This document shows positions 27,029-35,112 of a stretch of 38,340 nucleotides of DNA, piece after piece. The translations under genes were made by a program, and so were the position numbers. This DNA is from Singulisphaera sp. GP187 (lineage in GTDB: Bacteria; Planctomycetota; GCA-002687715): NCBI GenBank assembly GCA_945907755.1, contig CAMDTN010000024.1, forward strand, positions 1 through 38,340, read 5' to 3'. Each line of letters opens with the position of its first letter. Position 1 is the stretch's first letter. Under the pieces are notes generated by a model, which saw only the letters and a program-made list of their open reading frames with translations, was not told the DNA's origin and searched no databases.

Positions 27029-29508
27029 GGCTTCTCCTGTGACTGCCGCTGCGTCTCGCTCATGGTGCCACCGCGCACTCCGATGTCGTCGGCATTGCGT
27101 GCTTTGCCATCGCCACCTTCGGCGGGCGTTGGCACATCCAAACTGGCTCCGTAATCCACCGCTGGGAAAGCCTTGGGCCCATACCGCCCCACACCGCCAC
27201 GGCGCTTCTCTTCCAGCGCTTTGAACACCATCCACGGATGAATGGGCACTTGATCCATGCGCACGCCCAGCGCGTGAAAAATCGCGTTGGACACTGCGGG
27301 CATCACCGGCAGCAACGGACCTTGCCCCACTTCCTTGGCGCCGAATGGTCCATTCGCATCAGGCTCTTCGATGATGCTGGTGTGCACTCGCGGCATGTCG
27401 AGGAAGGTGGGGCTCTTGTATTCGAGCATGTTGGGAAACTTGTGCACCAACGCGCTCGAGAGTTTTTCGGGCAAACGCCTGAAGGCTGACTCCTCCATCA
27501 GCGCTTCGCCGATTCCCATGTAAATGCTGCCTTCGACCTGACCCGCGACGAGGGTGGGGTTCAGCGCGCGGCCCACATCGTGAGCAATCCAGACATCCGG
27601 CACGCGCACGATGCCTGTGGCAGGGTCGACGTCCACTTCAACGATGCAGGCGCTGTACGAATACGCTGGCGAGGGGCCAACGCCGGCGCCGCGGTAGCGC
27701 CCCGGGGCGCGCGGCGGCGTGTACGAACCCGTCGTGCCGATCGTCCCGTAGCGCGATTCTGCGGCCTGCACCGCAGCAGCAAAGCTCATGCCGCGTGCAG
27801 GATCGGCCGCGTCGAACACACGGCCATCAGCAAACACGATGTTCGCCCCAGGCAGTTTCAATTCTTCGGCAGCAGCGCGAGCCAAAATCTCGCGCGCGCG
27901 TTCCGCCGCTTGCACCGCAGCGTTGCCCATCATCAGCGTGACGCGCGAGCTGTACGAACCGAGGTCAACCGGAGTCAAGTCAGTATCCGCCACGCACAAG
28001 CGGATCTCTTGCAGCGAGATTCCAAGAATCTCCGCCACGCAAGCCGCCAAAATGCTGTCGCTGCCTTGACCGATTTCGGTTTGTCCGCAAAACACGGCCA
28101 CACCGCCGCTGCGGTCGAGCTTCAGTTGCACGCCCGAATGCGGCATGTGATTCCAATTGATCGGCAACCCGGCGCCCGACAGATACGACGAACAAGCGAT
28201 GCCAAGACCACGGCCCGGCGGCATCGCGTTGCGGCGCTCAAGCCACTTGCTGCCACGCATCACGGCTTCGATGCACGGGCCGAGACCCATGCTGCCCACC
28301 CGCAACCAATTCGCAGTGATGCTGTCTTTCGGCTGCAGTTGCTTCAGGCGCATTGCTGCTGGGTCCAAGCCCAACGCATGGGCGGCCTTATCCAACTGCA
28401 CTTCCAACGCGAAGCGCGGTTGCGGCGTGCCGTGCCCACGCTTCGGCCCACAGGGCGGCTTGTTGGTCCACACGCGCGCACCATCAAACTGATAGTGCGG
28501 CAGGTTGTAGGTGACGGTTTGCAGCGCGCCGGTGTAATAAGTGCTGGCCACGCCGTAGCTGCCGTACGCACCACCATCCAGCAGAGTCTTCAAATGCTGC
28601 GCCGTCATGCTGCCGTCTTTGCGGAAGCCCGTGCGGATGCTCATCAGCGTCGGGTGCCGCCCGCGGTGGCACTGGAACACTTCTTCGCGCGTCAATGTGA
28701 TCTTCACTGGCCGCCCAAGGTTCAGTGCCATCTTCGCGGCAGCGATCTCGTGATTGAACGGATCGCTCTTGCCGCCGAAGCCGCCACCGTTGGTCAGCGC
28801 GATGACGCGAATCCATGGCGCAGGCAAACCCAACACTTTGGTCAAGGCCTTGTGCAAATAATGCGGCGTCTGCGTGCTGGACCACACGGCCACGCGCCCG
28901 TCGCCTTCTGGCACTGCAATGGTGGCGTGCTGCTCCAGCGGCAAATGCGTGTTGCCGTCGAAAAACATTGTGTCCTCCAGCACCAAGTCGGCTTGCTTGA
29001 AGCCAGCCTCTGGGTCTCCAAAGCGCAGCGACACCTTCTTGTGAAAGTTGTGGTCGTCGCCGTAGGTGTGGATCAGATCCTTGCTCGCATCCAGCGCATC
29101 GTCGTAATCGGCGATGGTGTCGAGCTGCTTCCATTCCACGCGCACCAGCGCCAGTGCTGCTTGGGCTTGCTCTTCAGTCAGCGCAGCCACTGCGGCCACT
29201 GGGTCGCCCACAAAGCGCACTTTGTCGGGGCACAGCGCGTGTTCGTCGTGGGACACCGGCAAGATGCCGAAGGGCACTGGCACGTCGCTGCCTGTGAGTA
29301 CTCCGACGACACCAGGCGCGCGCTCGGCTGCCGAAGTATCGATGGACACAATCTGGGCGTGTGGCAGCGGCGAACGCAACAGTTTCATGAACACCATGCG
29401 TGGAAAGCTGAGGTCGTCGGCGAATTGCGTTCTGCCGCTGACTTTGCCCACCGCGTCCACGCGACGGAATGATGTGCCGATCAGTTTGCGCTTATTGGTA
29501 TCAGCCAT
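27022..29508 (-). CDS. hcrA: 4-hydroxybenzoyl-CoA reductase-type alpha subunit (molybdenum)
   Basis: An 828-residue molybdopterin subunit. GGGFGGKSDPF (241-251) is the cofactor loop; HGTPQPRFALEVQLDKAAH and EIGQGSD follow; VDLGSYSSRVT lies in the domain that binds molybdopterin. Glu726, in AKEVGQG, is in the place of the active-site glutamate of the family. Length compared with about 770 for known HcrA: the last 60 residues or so (RRGGVGRYGPKAF onward) look like an extension with no motif I recognise. Start at 29508 has GGGAGG upstream, 7 bases away, and overlaps hcrC by 8 bases. It needs Mo, two [2Fe-2S] clusters in HcrC and the FAD/4Fe-4S of HcrB. Confidence 0.82.
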   Translation of the reverse strand: MADTNKRKLIGTSFRRVDAVGKVSGRTQFADDLSFPRMVFMKLLRSPLPHAQIVSIDTSAAERAPGVVGVLTGSDVPVPFGILPVSHDEHALCPDKVRFVGDPVAAVAALTEEQAQAALALVRVEWKQLDTIADYDDALDASKDLIHTYGDDHNFHKKVSLRFGDPEAGFKQADLVLEDTMFFDGNTHLPLEQHATIAVPEGDGRVAVWSSTQTPHYLHKALTKVLGLPAPWIRVIALTNGGGFGGKSDPFNHEIAAAKMALNLGRPVKITLTREEVFQCHRGRHPTLMSIRTGFRKDGSMTAQHLKTLLDGGAYGSYGVASTYYTGALQTVTYNLPHYQFDGARVWTNKPPCGPKRGHGTPQPRFALEVQLDKAAHALGLDPAAMRLKQLQPKDSITANWLRVGSMGLGPCIEAVMRGSKWLERRNAMPPGRGLGIACSSYLSGAGLPINWNHMPHSGVQLKLDRSGGVAVFCGQTEIGQGSDSILAACVAEILGISLQEIRLCVADTDLTPVDLGSYSSRVTLMMGNAAVQAAERAREILARAAAEELKLPGANIVFADGRVFDAADPARGMSFAAAVQAAESRYGTIGTTGSYTPPRAPGRYRGAGVGPSPAYSYSACIVEVDVDPATGIVRVPDVWIAHDVGRALNPTLVAGQVEGSIYMGIGEALMEESAFRRLPEKLSSALVHKFPNMLEYKSPTFLDMPRVHTSIIEEPDANGPFGAKEVGQGPLLPVMPAVSNAIFHALGVRMDQVPIHPWMVFKALEEKRRGGVGRYGPKAFPAVDYGASLDVPTPAEGGDGKARNADDIGVRGGTMSETQRQSQEKPC

Positions 29509-30031
29509 GGGAGCAACCTCCCGCAGCGTTGCGTTCGCGCAGGCACTGAGGCGGCACCATGTCGCCAGTTGACATGCGGCCCGCCCATTGCACGGCCTCG
29601 ACAATTTTCCAGTAGCCCGTGCAGCGGCATAGATTGCCGGCCAACGCTTCGCGCACTTCCATTTCACTGGCCAACGGATTGGAATCCAGCAGCGCCTTGG
29701 CGGTCATCAGCATGCCGGGGGTGCAATAGCCGCACTGCGCTGCGCCCAGATCGGCAAAGGCTTGCTGCAAAGGATGCAAGGCTGCGCCGTTGCTGAGCCC
29801 TTCCACGGTCTCAACACGCCGGTCTTCGCACTCGACTGCCAACACAAGGCAGGCCAACACAGGCTCGCCGTCCAGTAACACCGTGCAGGCGCCACATTCG
29901 CCCAACTCGCAACCGTGTTTGGTGCCGGTCAACCCGCAACGCTCGCGCAGCACTTCCAGCAAACTGTGGTTTGCGGGTGCCAGCACTTGGCGCACTTCGC
30001 CGTTGACATTCAACTTGAGTGCAGTTTCCAT
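29501..30031 (-). CDS. hcrC: 4-hydroxybenzoyl-CoA reductase-type gamma subunit (two 2Fe-2S)
   Basis: A 176-residue iron-sulfur subunit. The plant-type ferredoxin domain binds one [2Fe-2S] through Cys41, 46, 49 and 61 (CELGECGACTVLLDGEPVLAC). The helical domain binds the other through Cys100, 103, 135 and 137 (CGYCTPG ... CRCTGY). It passes electrons between the FAD subunit and the molybdenum site. The start ATG 30031 has AAGGGAG 7 bases upstream and shares its A with the tetR stop (TGATG). It is the first structural gene after the regulator. Confidence 0.85.
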   Translation of the reverse strand: METALKLNVNGEVRQVLAPANHSLLEVLRERCGLTGTKHGCELGECGACTVLLDGEPVLACLVLAVECEDRRVETVEGLSNGAALHPLQQAFADLGAAQCGYCTPGMLMTAKALLDSNPLASEMEVREALAGNLCRCTGYWKIVEAVQWAGRMSTGDMVPPQCLRERNAAGGCSHG

Positions 30032-30642
30032 CAGTGCGCTCCCTTGCGCCGCGACACGGCCAAACCGTGCAGCATTTGTTCAACAACGCCATCTGCCAGA
30101 GCATCCAAACCCATGCGCCCGTCTGGCCGCCACCACTTCACGGTCCAATTCATGGCGCCCAAAAGTGTTCGCGTGGCCAAGGGCAGATCGGCGCAACGCA
30201 AACAACCCGCTGCGACCCCGCGTTCCAGCACACCTTGCAAGGCGCGCTCGTAACGGCGACGCAAGCGCATGATCCGCGCGCGGTCCGCTGGAGCGAGGCT
30301 CTCAACTTCCAAGTGGGCCAGCGACCCGGGCACTTCGCTGTTCAAACAGCGCACATGCCCGCGCACGATGGCTTGCAACTGCAGCGCAGGTGAAGCACTG
30401 GATTGCTCAGCTTGCGCCACCATGTCCAACAAGCGTCGCAAGCAGTCTTCTTGGCAGAAGGCCAACAACGCCTCTTTGCTATCGAAGTAGTAGTAGAGCT
30501 TGCCCACGGCCACGCCCATGCGTTGCGCGATCTCGCGCATGCCCGCAGCATGAAAGCCACGCTCGCGAAAAACGGCACTGGCAGCGGCAAGGATTTCCAT
30601 GCGCCGCGTCTGCACCCGAGCGGGGTCCATCACTTGAACCAT
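30031..30642 (-). CDS. TetR-family regulator of the hcr operon
   Basis: A 203-residue regulator. The N-terminal helix-turn-helix reads MREIAQRMGVAVGKLYYYFDSKEALL (about residues 35-60), the TetR signature. The C-terminal part is a ligand-binding helical domain; the ligand is not known, but an aryl-CoA or aromatic acid is a reasonable guess from the operon. No Shine-Dalgarno precedes the ATG at 30642; the promoter at 30650-30677 would start transcription at that ATG. A second ATG at 30630 is 4 codons in. The palindrome at 30629-30654 overlaps the start and is the likely operator for self-repression. Confidence 0.85.
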   Translation of the reverse strand: MVQVMDPARVQTRRMEILAAASAVFRERGFHAAGMREIAQRMGVAVGKLYYYFDSKEALLAFCQEDCLRRLLDMVAQAEQSSASPALQLQAIVRGHVRCLNSEVPGSLAHLEVESLAPADRARIMRLRRRYERALQGVLERGVAAGCLRCADLPLATRTLLGAMNWTVKWWRPDGRMGLDALADGVVEQMLHGLAVSRRKGAH

Positions 30643-30654
30643 GGTTCAGATGAT
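30629..30654. promoter_or_regulatory. Putative TetR operator over the tetR start codon
   Basis: An imperfect 26-bp palindrome (22 of 26 positions). Its core TGAACCATGGTTCA (30635-30648) is perfect and flanked by ATCA and TGAT. It covers the tetR start codon and the end of its -10 box, the usual place for an autorepressor to block transcription. Confidence 0.6.
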
Positions 30655-30677
30655 AAACCACCGTGATAGGTGCGCAA
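30650..30677 (-). promoter_or_regulatory. Putative promoter of the tetR-hcrCAB operon
   Basis: On the minus strand, TTGCGC (30672-30677) and TATCAT (30650-30655) are 16 bases apart. Seven bases separate the -10 box from the A of the tetR start, so the message may have no leader. The operator overlaps the -10 end and the start. Confidence 0.5.
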
Positions 30678-30682
30678 CCACC

Positions 30683-30718
30683 GCCGGAAGCGGCACTATC
30701 CACAGCCGGAGGCGGCAC
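30683..30718. repeat. Two near-identical GCCGGARGCGGCAC copies
   Basis: GCCGGAAGCGGCAC at 30683-30696 and GCCGGAGGCGGCAC at 30705-30718, 22 bases apart. Each can fold as a GCCG/CGGC stem with a 4-base loop. They lie in the gap between the divergent tetR and queG genes and resemble a REP-type element. Not seen clearly elsewhere in the window. Confidence 0.4.
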
Positions 30719-30749
30719 CTTCAAGCGCAAGCGCGGCTAAAGTCCGCCT

Positions 30750-31850
30750 GTGGATACCTCCGAAGTGCTGCGCTCCTGCATGCTGCAGGCTGGATTCCAT
30801 GAAGCTGCCAGCTTGCCGTTGGCGGCGCTGCGTGAGCCCCACCTCCAAGCCTGGCTGGACGCTGGCCATGCCGGCGAAATGGACTGGATGGTGCGCCACG
30901 CCAGAGTGCGCCGCGACCCCGAACGCGCCTTCCCACGCACGCGCAGCGTCACCGTTGGCTTGTTCGAATTCGGCGCGGTGGCACCTTCTGCCAGCAACGC
31001 ACGCCTTGCCCATTACGCCAGCGGCAAGGATTACCATCTCGTCATCAAGGACATGCTGCGTGCAGCGGCAGCCGACTTGATCCAGCGTGCGCCCGGAGTT
31101 TGGACGCGCAGCTTCGTGGACGCCGGCCCACTCAATGAAAAGCGTTGCGCTGAATTGGCTGGCCTAGGCTTCATCGGCAAGCACACCAACCTGATTGTGC
31201 CGGATCGCGGCTCTTGGTTTTTCCTCGGGCTGCTGCTGACCTCGCTGACGGTTGACGCAGCCACAGCACCGCAAGCGGAGCGCTGCGGCACCTGCACGGC
31301 CTGCCTCGATATCTGCCCCACCAAAGCCTTCCCCGCACCGTTTGTCTTAGACGCGCGCCGTTGCATTTCGTACCTCACCATCGAACTTCGCGGCGTCATC
31401 CCGCGCGAGTTGCGCGCGCTCATGGGCACCTGGGTTTTCGGATGCGACCTATGCCTCGAAGCCTGCCCATGGAACCGCTTCGCGGTGCGCACGGCTGCAG
31501 GCCCCTTTGCTCCGCGCCCAGCAACGCAGCGCGACTTGAATTCATGGCTGCAACTAACTCCCGCAGAATTCGAAGTGCTGTTTCAAGACAGCGCAGTGCA
31601 GCGCACGGGTTGGCGCGGTTTCTTGCGCAATGTGTTGGTGGCCTGCGGCAACAACGGCAACTCCGCGCTGTTGGAACTGGTGCACGCGTGGACTCGCGAC
31701 GCAGACCCGCTCCTTCGGCTACATGCTCATTGGGCGCTCTGGCGCATGGCCCCTGCGGCAACCCATTTTTGGCGGCAGCAGTGCCTCGATAACGAAACCG
31801 ACCCCCAAGTTCTTGAGGAAATCCAACTCTGCCTGCAAGAATCCAACTGA
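30750..31850 (+). CDS. queG: Epoxyqueuosine reductase
   Basis: A 366-residue enzyme that completes queuosine synthesis by reducing epoxyqueuosine in tRNA, using cobalamin and two [4Fe-4S] clusters. CGTCTACLDICPTKAF and CDLCLEACPWNRF are the two cluster motifs. SFVDAGPLNEKRCAELAGLGFIGKHTNL is the conserved QueG segment. HEAT-like helices occupy the C-terminal third. The start is GTG at 30750, chosen because the N-terminus (MDTSEVLRSCMLQAGF) fits the family; an ATG at 30780 would remove 10 residues. No Shine-Dalgarno; TAAAGT lies 6 bases upstream. Confidence 0.92.
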   Translation: MDTSEVLRSCMLQAGFHEAASLPLAALREPHLQAWLDAGHAGEMDWMVRHARVRRDPERAFPRTRSVTVGLFEFGAVAPSASNARLAHYASGKDYHLVIKDMLRAAAADLIQRAPGVWTRSFVDAGPLNEKRCAELAGLGFIGKHTNLIVPDRGSWFFLGLLLTSLTVDAATAPQAERCGTCTACLDICPTKAFPAPFVLDARRCISYLTIELRGVIPRELRALMGTWVFGCDLCLEACPWNRFAVRTAAGPFAPRPATQRDLNSWLQLTPAEFEVLFQDSAVQRTGWRGFLRNVLVACGNNGNSALLELVHAWTRDADPLLRLHAHWALWRMAPAATHFWRQQCLDNETDPQVLEEIQLCLQESN

Positions 31851-31868
31851 GCTTTCTATGAACCCGTA

Positions 31869-31888
31869 CTGCCCGCATGTGCGGGTAG
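31869..31888. terminator. Hairpin after queG
   Basis: CCCGCA and TGCGGG (31872-31885) form a GC-rich stem with a small loop, extended by one wobble and two more pairs. It stands between the convergent queG and DapB-like genes. A 33-codon reading frame (31858-31959) overlaps it; I do not regard that frame as a supported gene. Confidence 0.4.
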
Positions 31889-31972
31889 GCGCAGGTACCT
31901 CGCGGGGCAGAAAGTGGCCGTCGGGCGACAACTCGATGGTCGCGGTGGGCGCCCCGTGAGGACCCTCGCTTC

Positions 31973-32950
31973 TTATTCGCGCGCGAACGGGGCACACAGT
32001 GCAGGCATGTCCAGCATGGTGCGCAACCCGGGCCCTGCTCGACGGATTTTTTCCGCGGCGTTCAGCGCGATGGCACAGGTGGCGATGTCGCCGTGGTATC
32101 CGCCTTGCACCTCCACGCGAATGCGCGGCGTGCCTTCAATCTCCACCACATCGGCGGGGTTCAGAGCGCCCACATACATCTTCAAGTCCAGTTGGATGCG
32201 GCCACTAGCATCACTGGCCCCTTGGTGGATGCCGGCCACAGAACCAATGGCTACCGTCGCGTGCTCGGTGGCAATCGCGCGCTCAGAAATTACGGGCTCG
32301 ATGAAAGTGGTCGCTCCGGCGGTGTCCAGCCCAAACGCAGCGCACAACAAGTGCAACGATTCCATGAAGCCGCGGTGCCCAAAGCCACCCTGCGCGACCC
32401 GCGCCGCAAACTCTGCAGGCGTCAGCCCTGCGCCAACTTTTTTCTGCAACGGGCCGCGGCGCAAGCCTGCATCCACCACGCGCCATGCACGCAGCGAACG
32501 CACTTCCTCCACCGGCGCGCTCAGAATCACCGGCAAGTAATCCAACACGAAGCCCGGATTGATGCCGGTGCCAAGGCACGCCACCCCGCCCATGCGCGCC
32601 GCCTCATCCAGAGTGCGGGACTCCGTGGGCAAACTCTTCCACGGGTAAATCAGCTCTTCGCAGGTGCTGACCACGGCAACGCCTCTGCGCAAGAATGGGA
32701 TGCAAGTGGCCACCACGCGGCCAAGATCGCTCACTGTGGTCACCAAGGCCACGTCTCCTGCAGGGGCTTCTTCCGGGGTGCCCACGACATGCCCCCGTGC
32801 GGGACAACCCAAGACTTCAGCCAGCGACTTGCCCAATAGCGCAGGGTTGGTGTCGACACCGCCAACCACGCGATGCCCCCGCGCCACGGCCTTGCGCGCC
32901 ATAGCCACGCCGATGGGCCCAAGGCCCACCTGAATGATGTCCAAGCTCAT
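31973..32950 (-). CDS. DapB-like NAD(P)-dependent dehydrogenase
   Basis: A 325-residue protein. VGLGPIGVAMARKAVARGHRV (residues 7-27) is a Rossmann nucleotide-binding site. CLGTGINPGFVLDYLPVILS (about 128-147) and GHRGFMESLHLLCAAFG are shared with dihydrodipicolinate-reductase-like proteins and 2,4-diaminopentanoate dehydrogenase. The catalytic residues of true DapB (HH--K) are not evident, so lysine synthesis is unlikely. The substrate is unknown; an amino acid or imine is a guess. Start ATG 32950 has AGGGG 8 bases upstream. Confidence 0.7.
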   Translation of the reverse strand: MSLDIIQVGLGPIGVAMARKAVARGHRVVGGVDTNPALLGKSLAEVLGCPARGHVVGTPEEAPAGDVALVTTVSDLGRVVATCIPFLRRGVAVVSTCEELIYPWKSLPTESRTLDEAARMGGVACLGTGINPGFVLDYLPVILSAPVEEVRSLRAWRVVDAGLRRGPLQKKVGAGLTPAEFAARVAQGGFGHRGFMESLHLLCAAFGLDTAGATTFIEPVISERAIATEHATVAIGSVAGIHQGASDASGRIQLDLKMYVGALNPADVVEIEGTPRIRVEVQGGYHGDIATCAIALNAAEKIRRAGPGLRTMLDMPALCAPFARE

Positions 32951-33058
32951 GTCATTCCCCTTCGGGCTGCATGCTATGGGCCGAACAGGAAGCGGAAAAG
33001 TCGCCCTCCGCAGCACTCTGGCTTAAGCCCTAGGCGGCGCAGGCCGAAAGGGACTGCA

Positions 33059-33832
33059 ATGAGTGCCTTTTTGTCTGCCGAGGCCGGTGCGGGTGATGCC
33101 CGCGAAAGGTCCTCTTCGCGAATGCCGACTTCGGCTCCCCGCGCTCAAGCTCGCAGCACGCAAGAATTGCGCCTGCCTCTACGCGCGGTTCAGGAGCAGT
33201 GCGCGCTGGTGGCCCAAGGACTGCACCAAGAACAAGTCGCCTTGGAGCAACGTGCTCAAGCGCTGCTTGCTGGCGTGCGGCAGTTGGAACAAGCGCTGCG
33301 TGATGACTCTCCCTGCACCAGCGCAGAATTGAATGCCTTCGAGCAGGCTGTTACGGACCTCCAACTCGCAGAGACGCGCACACGGCGCTGGCAACAGCGT
33401 GCCCGTTGGAACCTGCCACTGAGCTTGAGCGTGCCGTTGCTGGCTGCCGGTGGCTTGGTCGCGTGGGCTGGCGCTATGGCTGGGCTGGAATCGCTTGGCG
33501 ACGCCGCTTGGTGCGTCGCGCTGGGCGTCGGGGCGTCGTCCCTGTTCCAAGTGCTTGCGCGTCTGCGTTGCGGCCAATGCACACTCGCAGTGGATTCCCA
33601 ACGCATCGCGGCGCTGCGCCTGCTGGCGGCCGCGCGTGTCCTGCCAGAAACATCTCAGCCTGACGCCGCCTCGTTACGCCGCAGCGCCGCTCGCTGGCGT
33701 GAGAAGCTGCGCCGAGGTGCCGCGAGTGCCACCCTGTCCTCGCTGCGCGCTCACATCACGCGCTTGCCTTCCTTGGACGATCATTTGCTGCCCTTGCGGG
33801 CGCTGTGCGCCTTCACCAGCGCCGACGCTTAG
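33059..33832 (+). CDS. Coiled-coil membrane protein, unknown
   Basis: A 257-residue protein I do not recognise. Residues about 1-40 are polar and Ser/Arg/Ala-rich. Residues about 40-115 are Gln/Glu/Leu-rich (VQEQCALVAQGLHQEQVALEQ) and look like a coiled coil. Two hydrophobic segments follow (about 121-140 and 147-165), separated by a short loop. The C-terminal part (about 165-257) is Arg/Ala/Leu-rich and helical. The ATG has AAGGGA about 6 bases upstream. It is 11 bases upstream of eboE and may be transcribed with it, but the two could also have separate promoters. Confidence 0.65.
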   Translation: MSAFLSAEAGAGDARERSSSRMPTSAPRAQARSTQELRLPLRAVQEQCALVAQGLHQEQVALEQRAQALLAGVRQLEQALRDDSPCTSAELNAFEQAVTDLQLAETRTRRWQQRARWNLPLSLSVPLLAAGGLVAWAGAMAGLESLGDAAWCVALGVGASSLFQVLARLRCGQCTLAVDSQRIAALRLLAAARVLPETSQPDAASLRRSAARWREKLRRGAASATLSSLRAHITRLPSLDDHLLPLRALCAFTSADA

Positions 33833-33843
33833 AATCTGCGGGC

Positions 33844-35067
33844 ATGCTTCTCCTGCGCGCCGGGGCCCTGCCCTTGGAACTTGGTTACTGCTCGAATGTG
33901 CACCCTGCGAGCAGCGTGCAGGACATTCGCGTCGCTCTGCAAGAACATGCGCGGCCTTTACGCATTCAACTCGGCTGCCCCGCGCTAGTCGTCGGCCTGC
34001 ACTTGGGCGAACAAGCCGTGCGCGAGTTGGCCACAGCGGAAGCCTGCGCAGCATTTGCAAGATTCCTACAGGACGAGCAACTGCGCGTTGTCTCTTTGAA
34101 CGTGTTCCCGCAGCGGCCGTTCCACGAAGCCGTGGTCAAACACGCGGTCTACGAACCCGATTGGACCAGAGCGGAGCGCCGCGACTACACCCTCGCCGCC
34201 GCGCGCTGCTTGTTGGCCATCGCACCGACGAATGCCTCGCCTCTCACTTTGTCCACCCTGCCGTTGGGGCACGCGTCGCTGCGCACTCGCAACGCCGACT
34301 GCGAAGAACACGCCGCGCAAAATCTATTGGATGTAGCCATGGACTTCGCTGCGTTGGAGCAAACGCACTGCCGCACACTGCAACTGGCCATCGAGCCAGA
34401 GCCAGGCTGCTTGCTTGAAACCGCTGCAGACCTCGCTCGTTTTTTCAGCCAAACATTGTTGCCCCTTGCCCAGCAGCGCGGCCTGAGCCCCGACACGATT
34501 CAGCGCCACATCGGTGCGTGCTTCGATTGCTGTCACGGGGCGGTCATGTTCGAACCAGTTGAAACCGCGCTGCAAGCCCTGGCCAGCGCCGGCTGCAAGG
34601 TCTTCAAAGTTCAGATATCTGCAGCCATTGAAGCCGACTTGCCCGCAGCAGCCGCTGCGCTTCAAGCCTGCGCAGAACCGCGCTATCTCCATCAGACCAG
34701 CGTGCTTCGCGACCGCGCGTTTGGGGTGCCCACAGAGTGGCGGCCCGGCCAACAGACAGCGGGGCCACGGCCTGATGTCGTGGACGACCTGCCCCTATTG
34801 CCCGCTCATGCCTGCGGCACCGCGCGCACGCATTTCCACATCCCCATTCATGCCCAACCAACCGCCCCATTGCGGAGCACAGCGGCAACATTGCCTGCAG
34901 CCCTGCAGCTCTTAGCCGCCACAGGCTGCACCCATTACGAAGTCGAAACCTACACTTTTCACGTGCTGCCAGGTGCGCTGCGCAACACAGACGACCTAGT
35001 GGCCAACCTTGCCAGCGAATTGACCACCGCTGCAAAGTGGCTCCGAAAGTGCCATTCAGCCCCTTGA
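33844..35067 (+). CDS. eboE: EboE-like metabolite-traffic protein (TIM barrel)
   Basis: A 407-residue protein. The N-terminus reads LELGYCSNVHPASSVQDIRVAL, the counterpart of the TYCTNIHPGE motif of EboE; LRVVSLNVFPQRPFHEAVVKHAVYEPDW and RRDYTLAAARCLLAI match later EboE segments, and HIGACFDCCHGAVMFE is a probable metal-binding region with His and Cys. EboE is a sugar-phosphate-isomerase-like barrel in ebo clusters, which in cyanobacteria and other bacteria are linked to moving metabolites to the periplasm. The other ebo genes are not in this window. The start at 33844 has no Shine-Dalgarno; TAGAAT lies 8 bases upstream. Confidence 0.78.
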   Translation: MLLLRAGALPLELGYCSNVHPASSVQDIRVALQEHARPLRIQLGCPALVVGLHLGEQAVRELATAEACAAFARFLQDEQLRVVSLNVFPQRPFHEAVVKHAVYEPDWTRAERRDYTLAAARCLLAIAPTNASPLTLSTLPLGHASLRTRNADCEEHAAQNLLDVAMDFAALEQTHCRTLQLAIEPEPGCLLETAADLARFFSQTLLPLAQQRGLSPDTIQRHIGACFDCCHGAVMFEPVETALQALASAGCKVFKVQISAAIEADLPAAAAALQACAEPRYLHQTSVLRDRAFGVPTEWRPGQQTAGPRPDVVDDLPLLPAHACGTARTHFHIPIHAQPTAPLRSTAATLPAALQLLAATGCTHYEVETYTFHVLPGALRNTDDLVANLASELTTAAKWLRKCHSAP

Positions 35068-35112
35068 CGAGCGCCCCGGCGCCGCTCCACAATCGCTGCT
35101 GAGGTGATGCCC

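Noticed and set aside
27580-29472. Plus-strand reading frame of 630 codons opposite hcrA
   Set aside because: It lies wholly on the reverse side of a clear gene, shows no domain, and is rich in His/Arg/Gln/Ala as expected of antisense frames in high-GC DNA.
31858-31959. 33-codon frame after queG
   Set aside because: No Shine-Dalgarno, no recognisable protein, and it overlaps a hairpin that better explains the gap.
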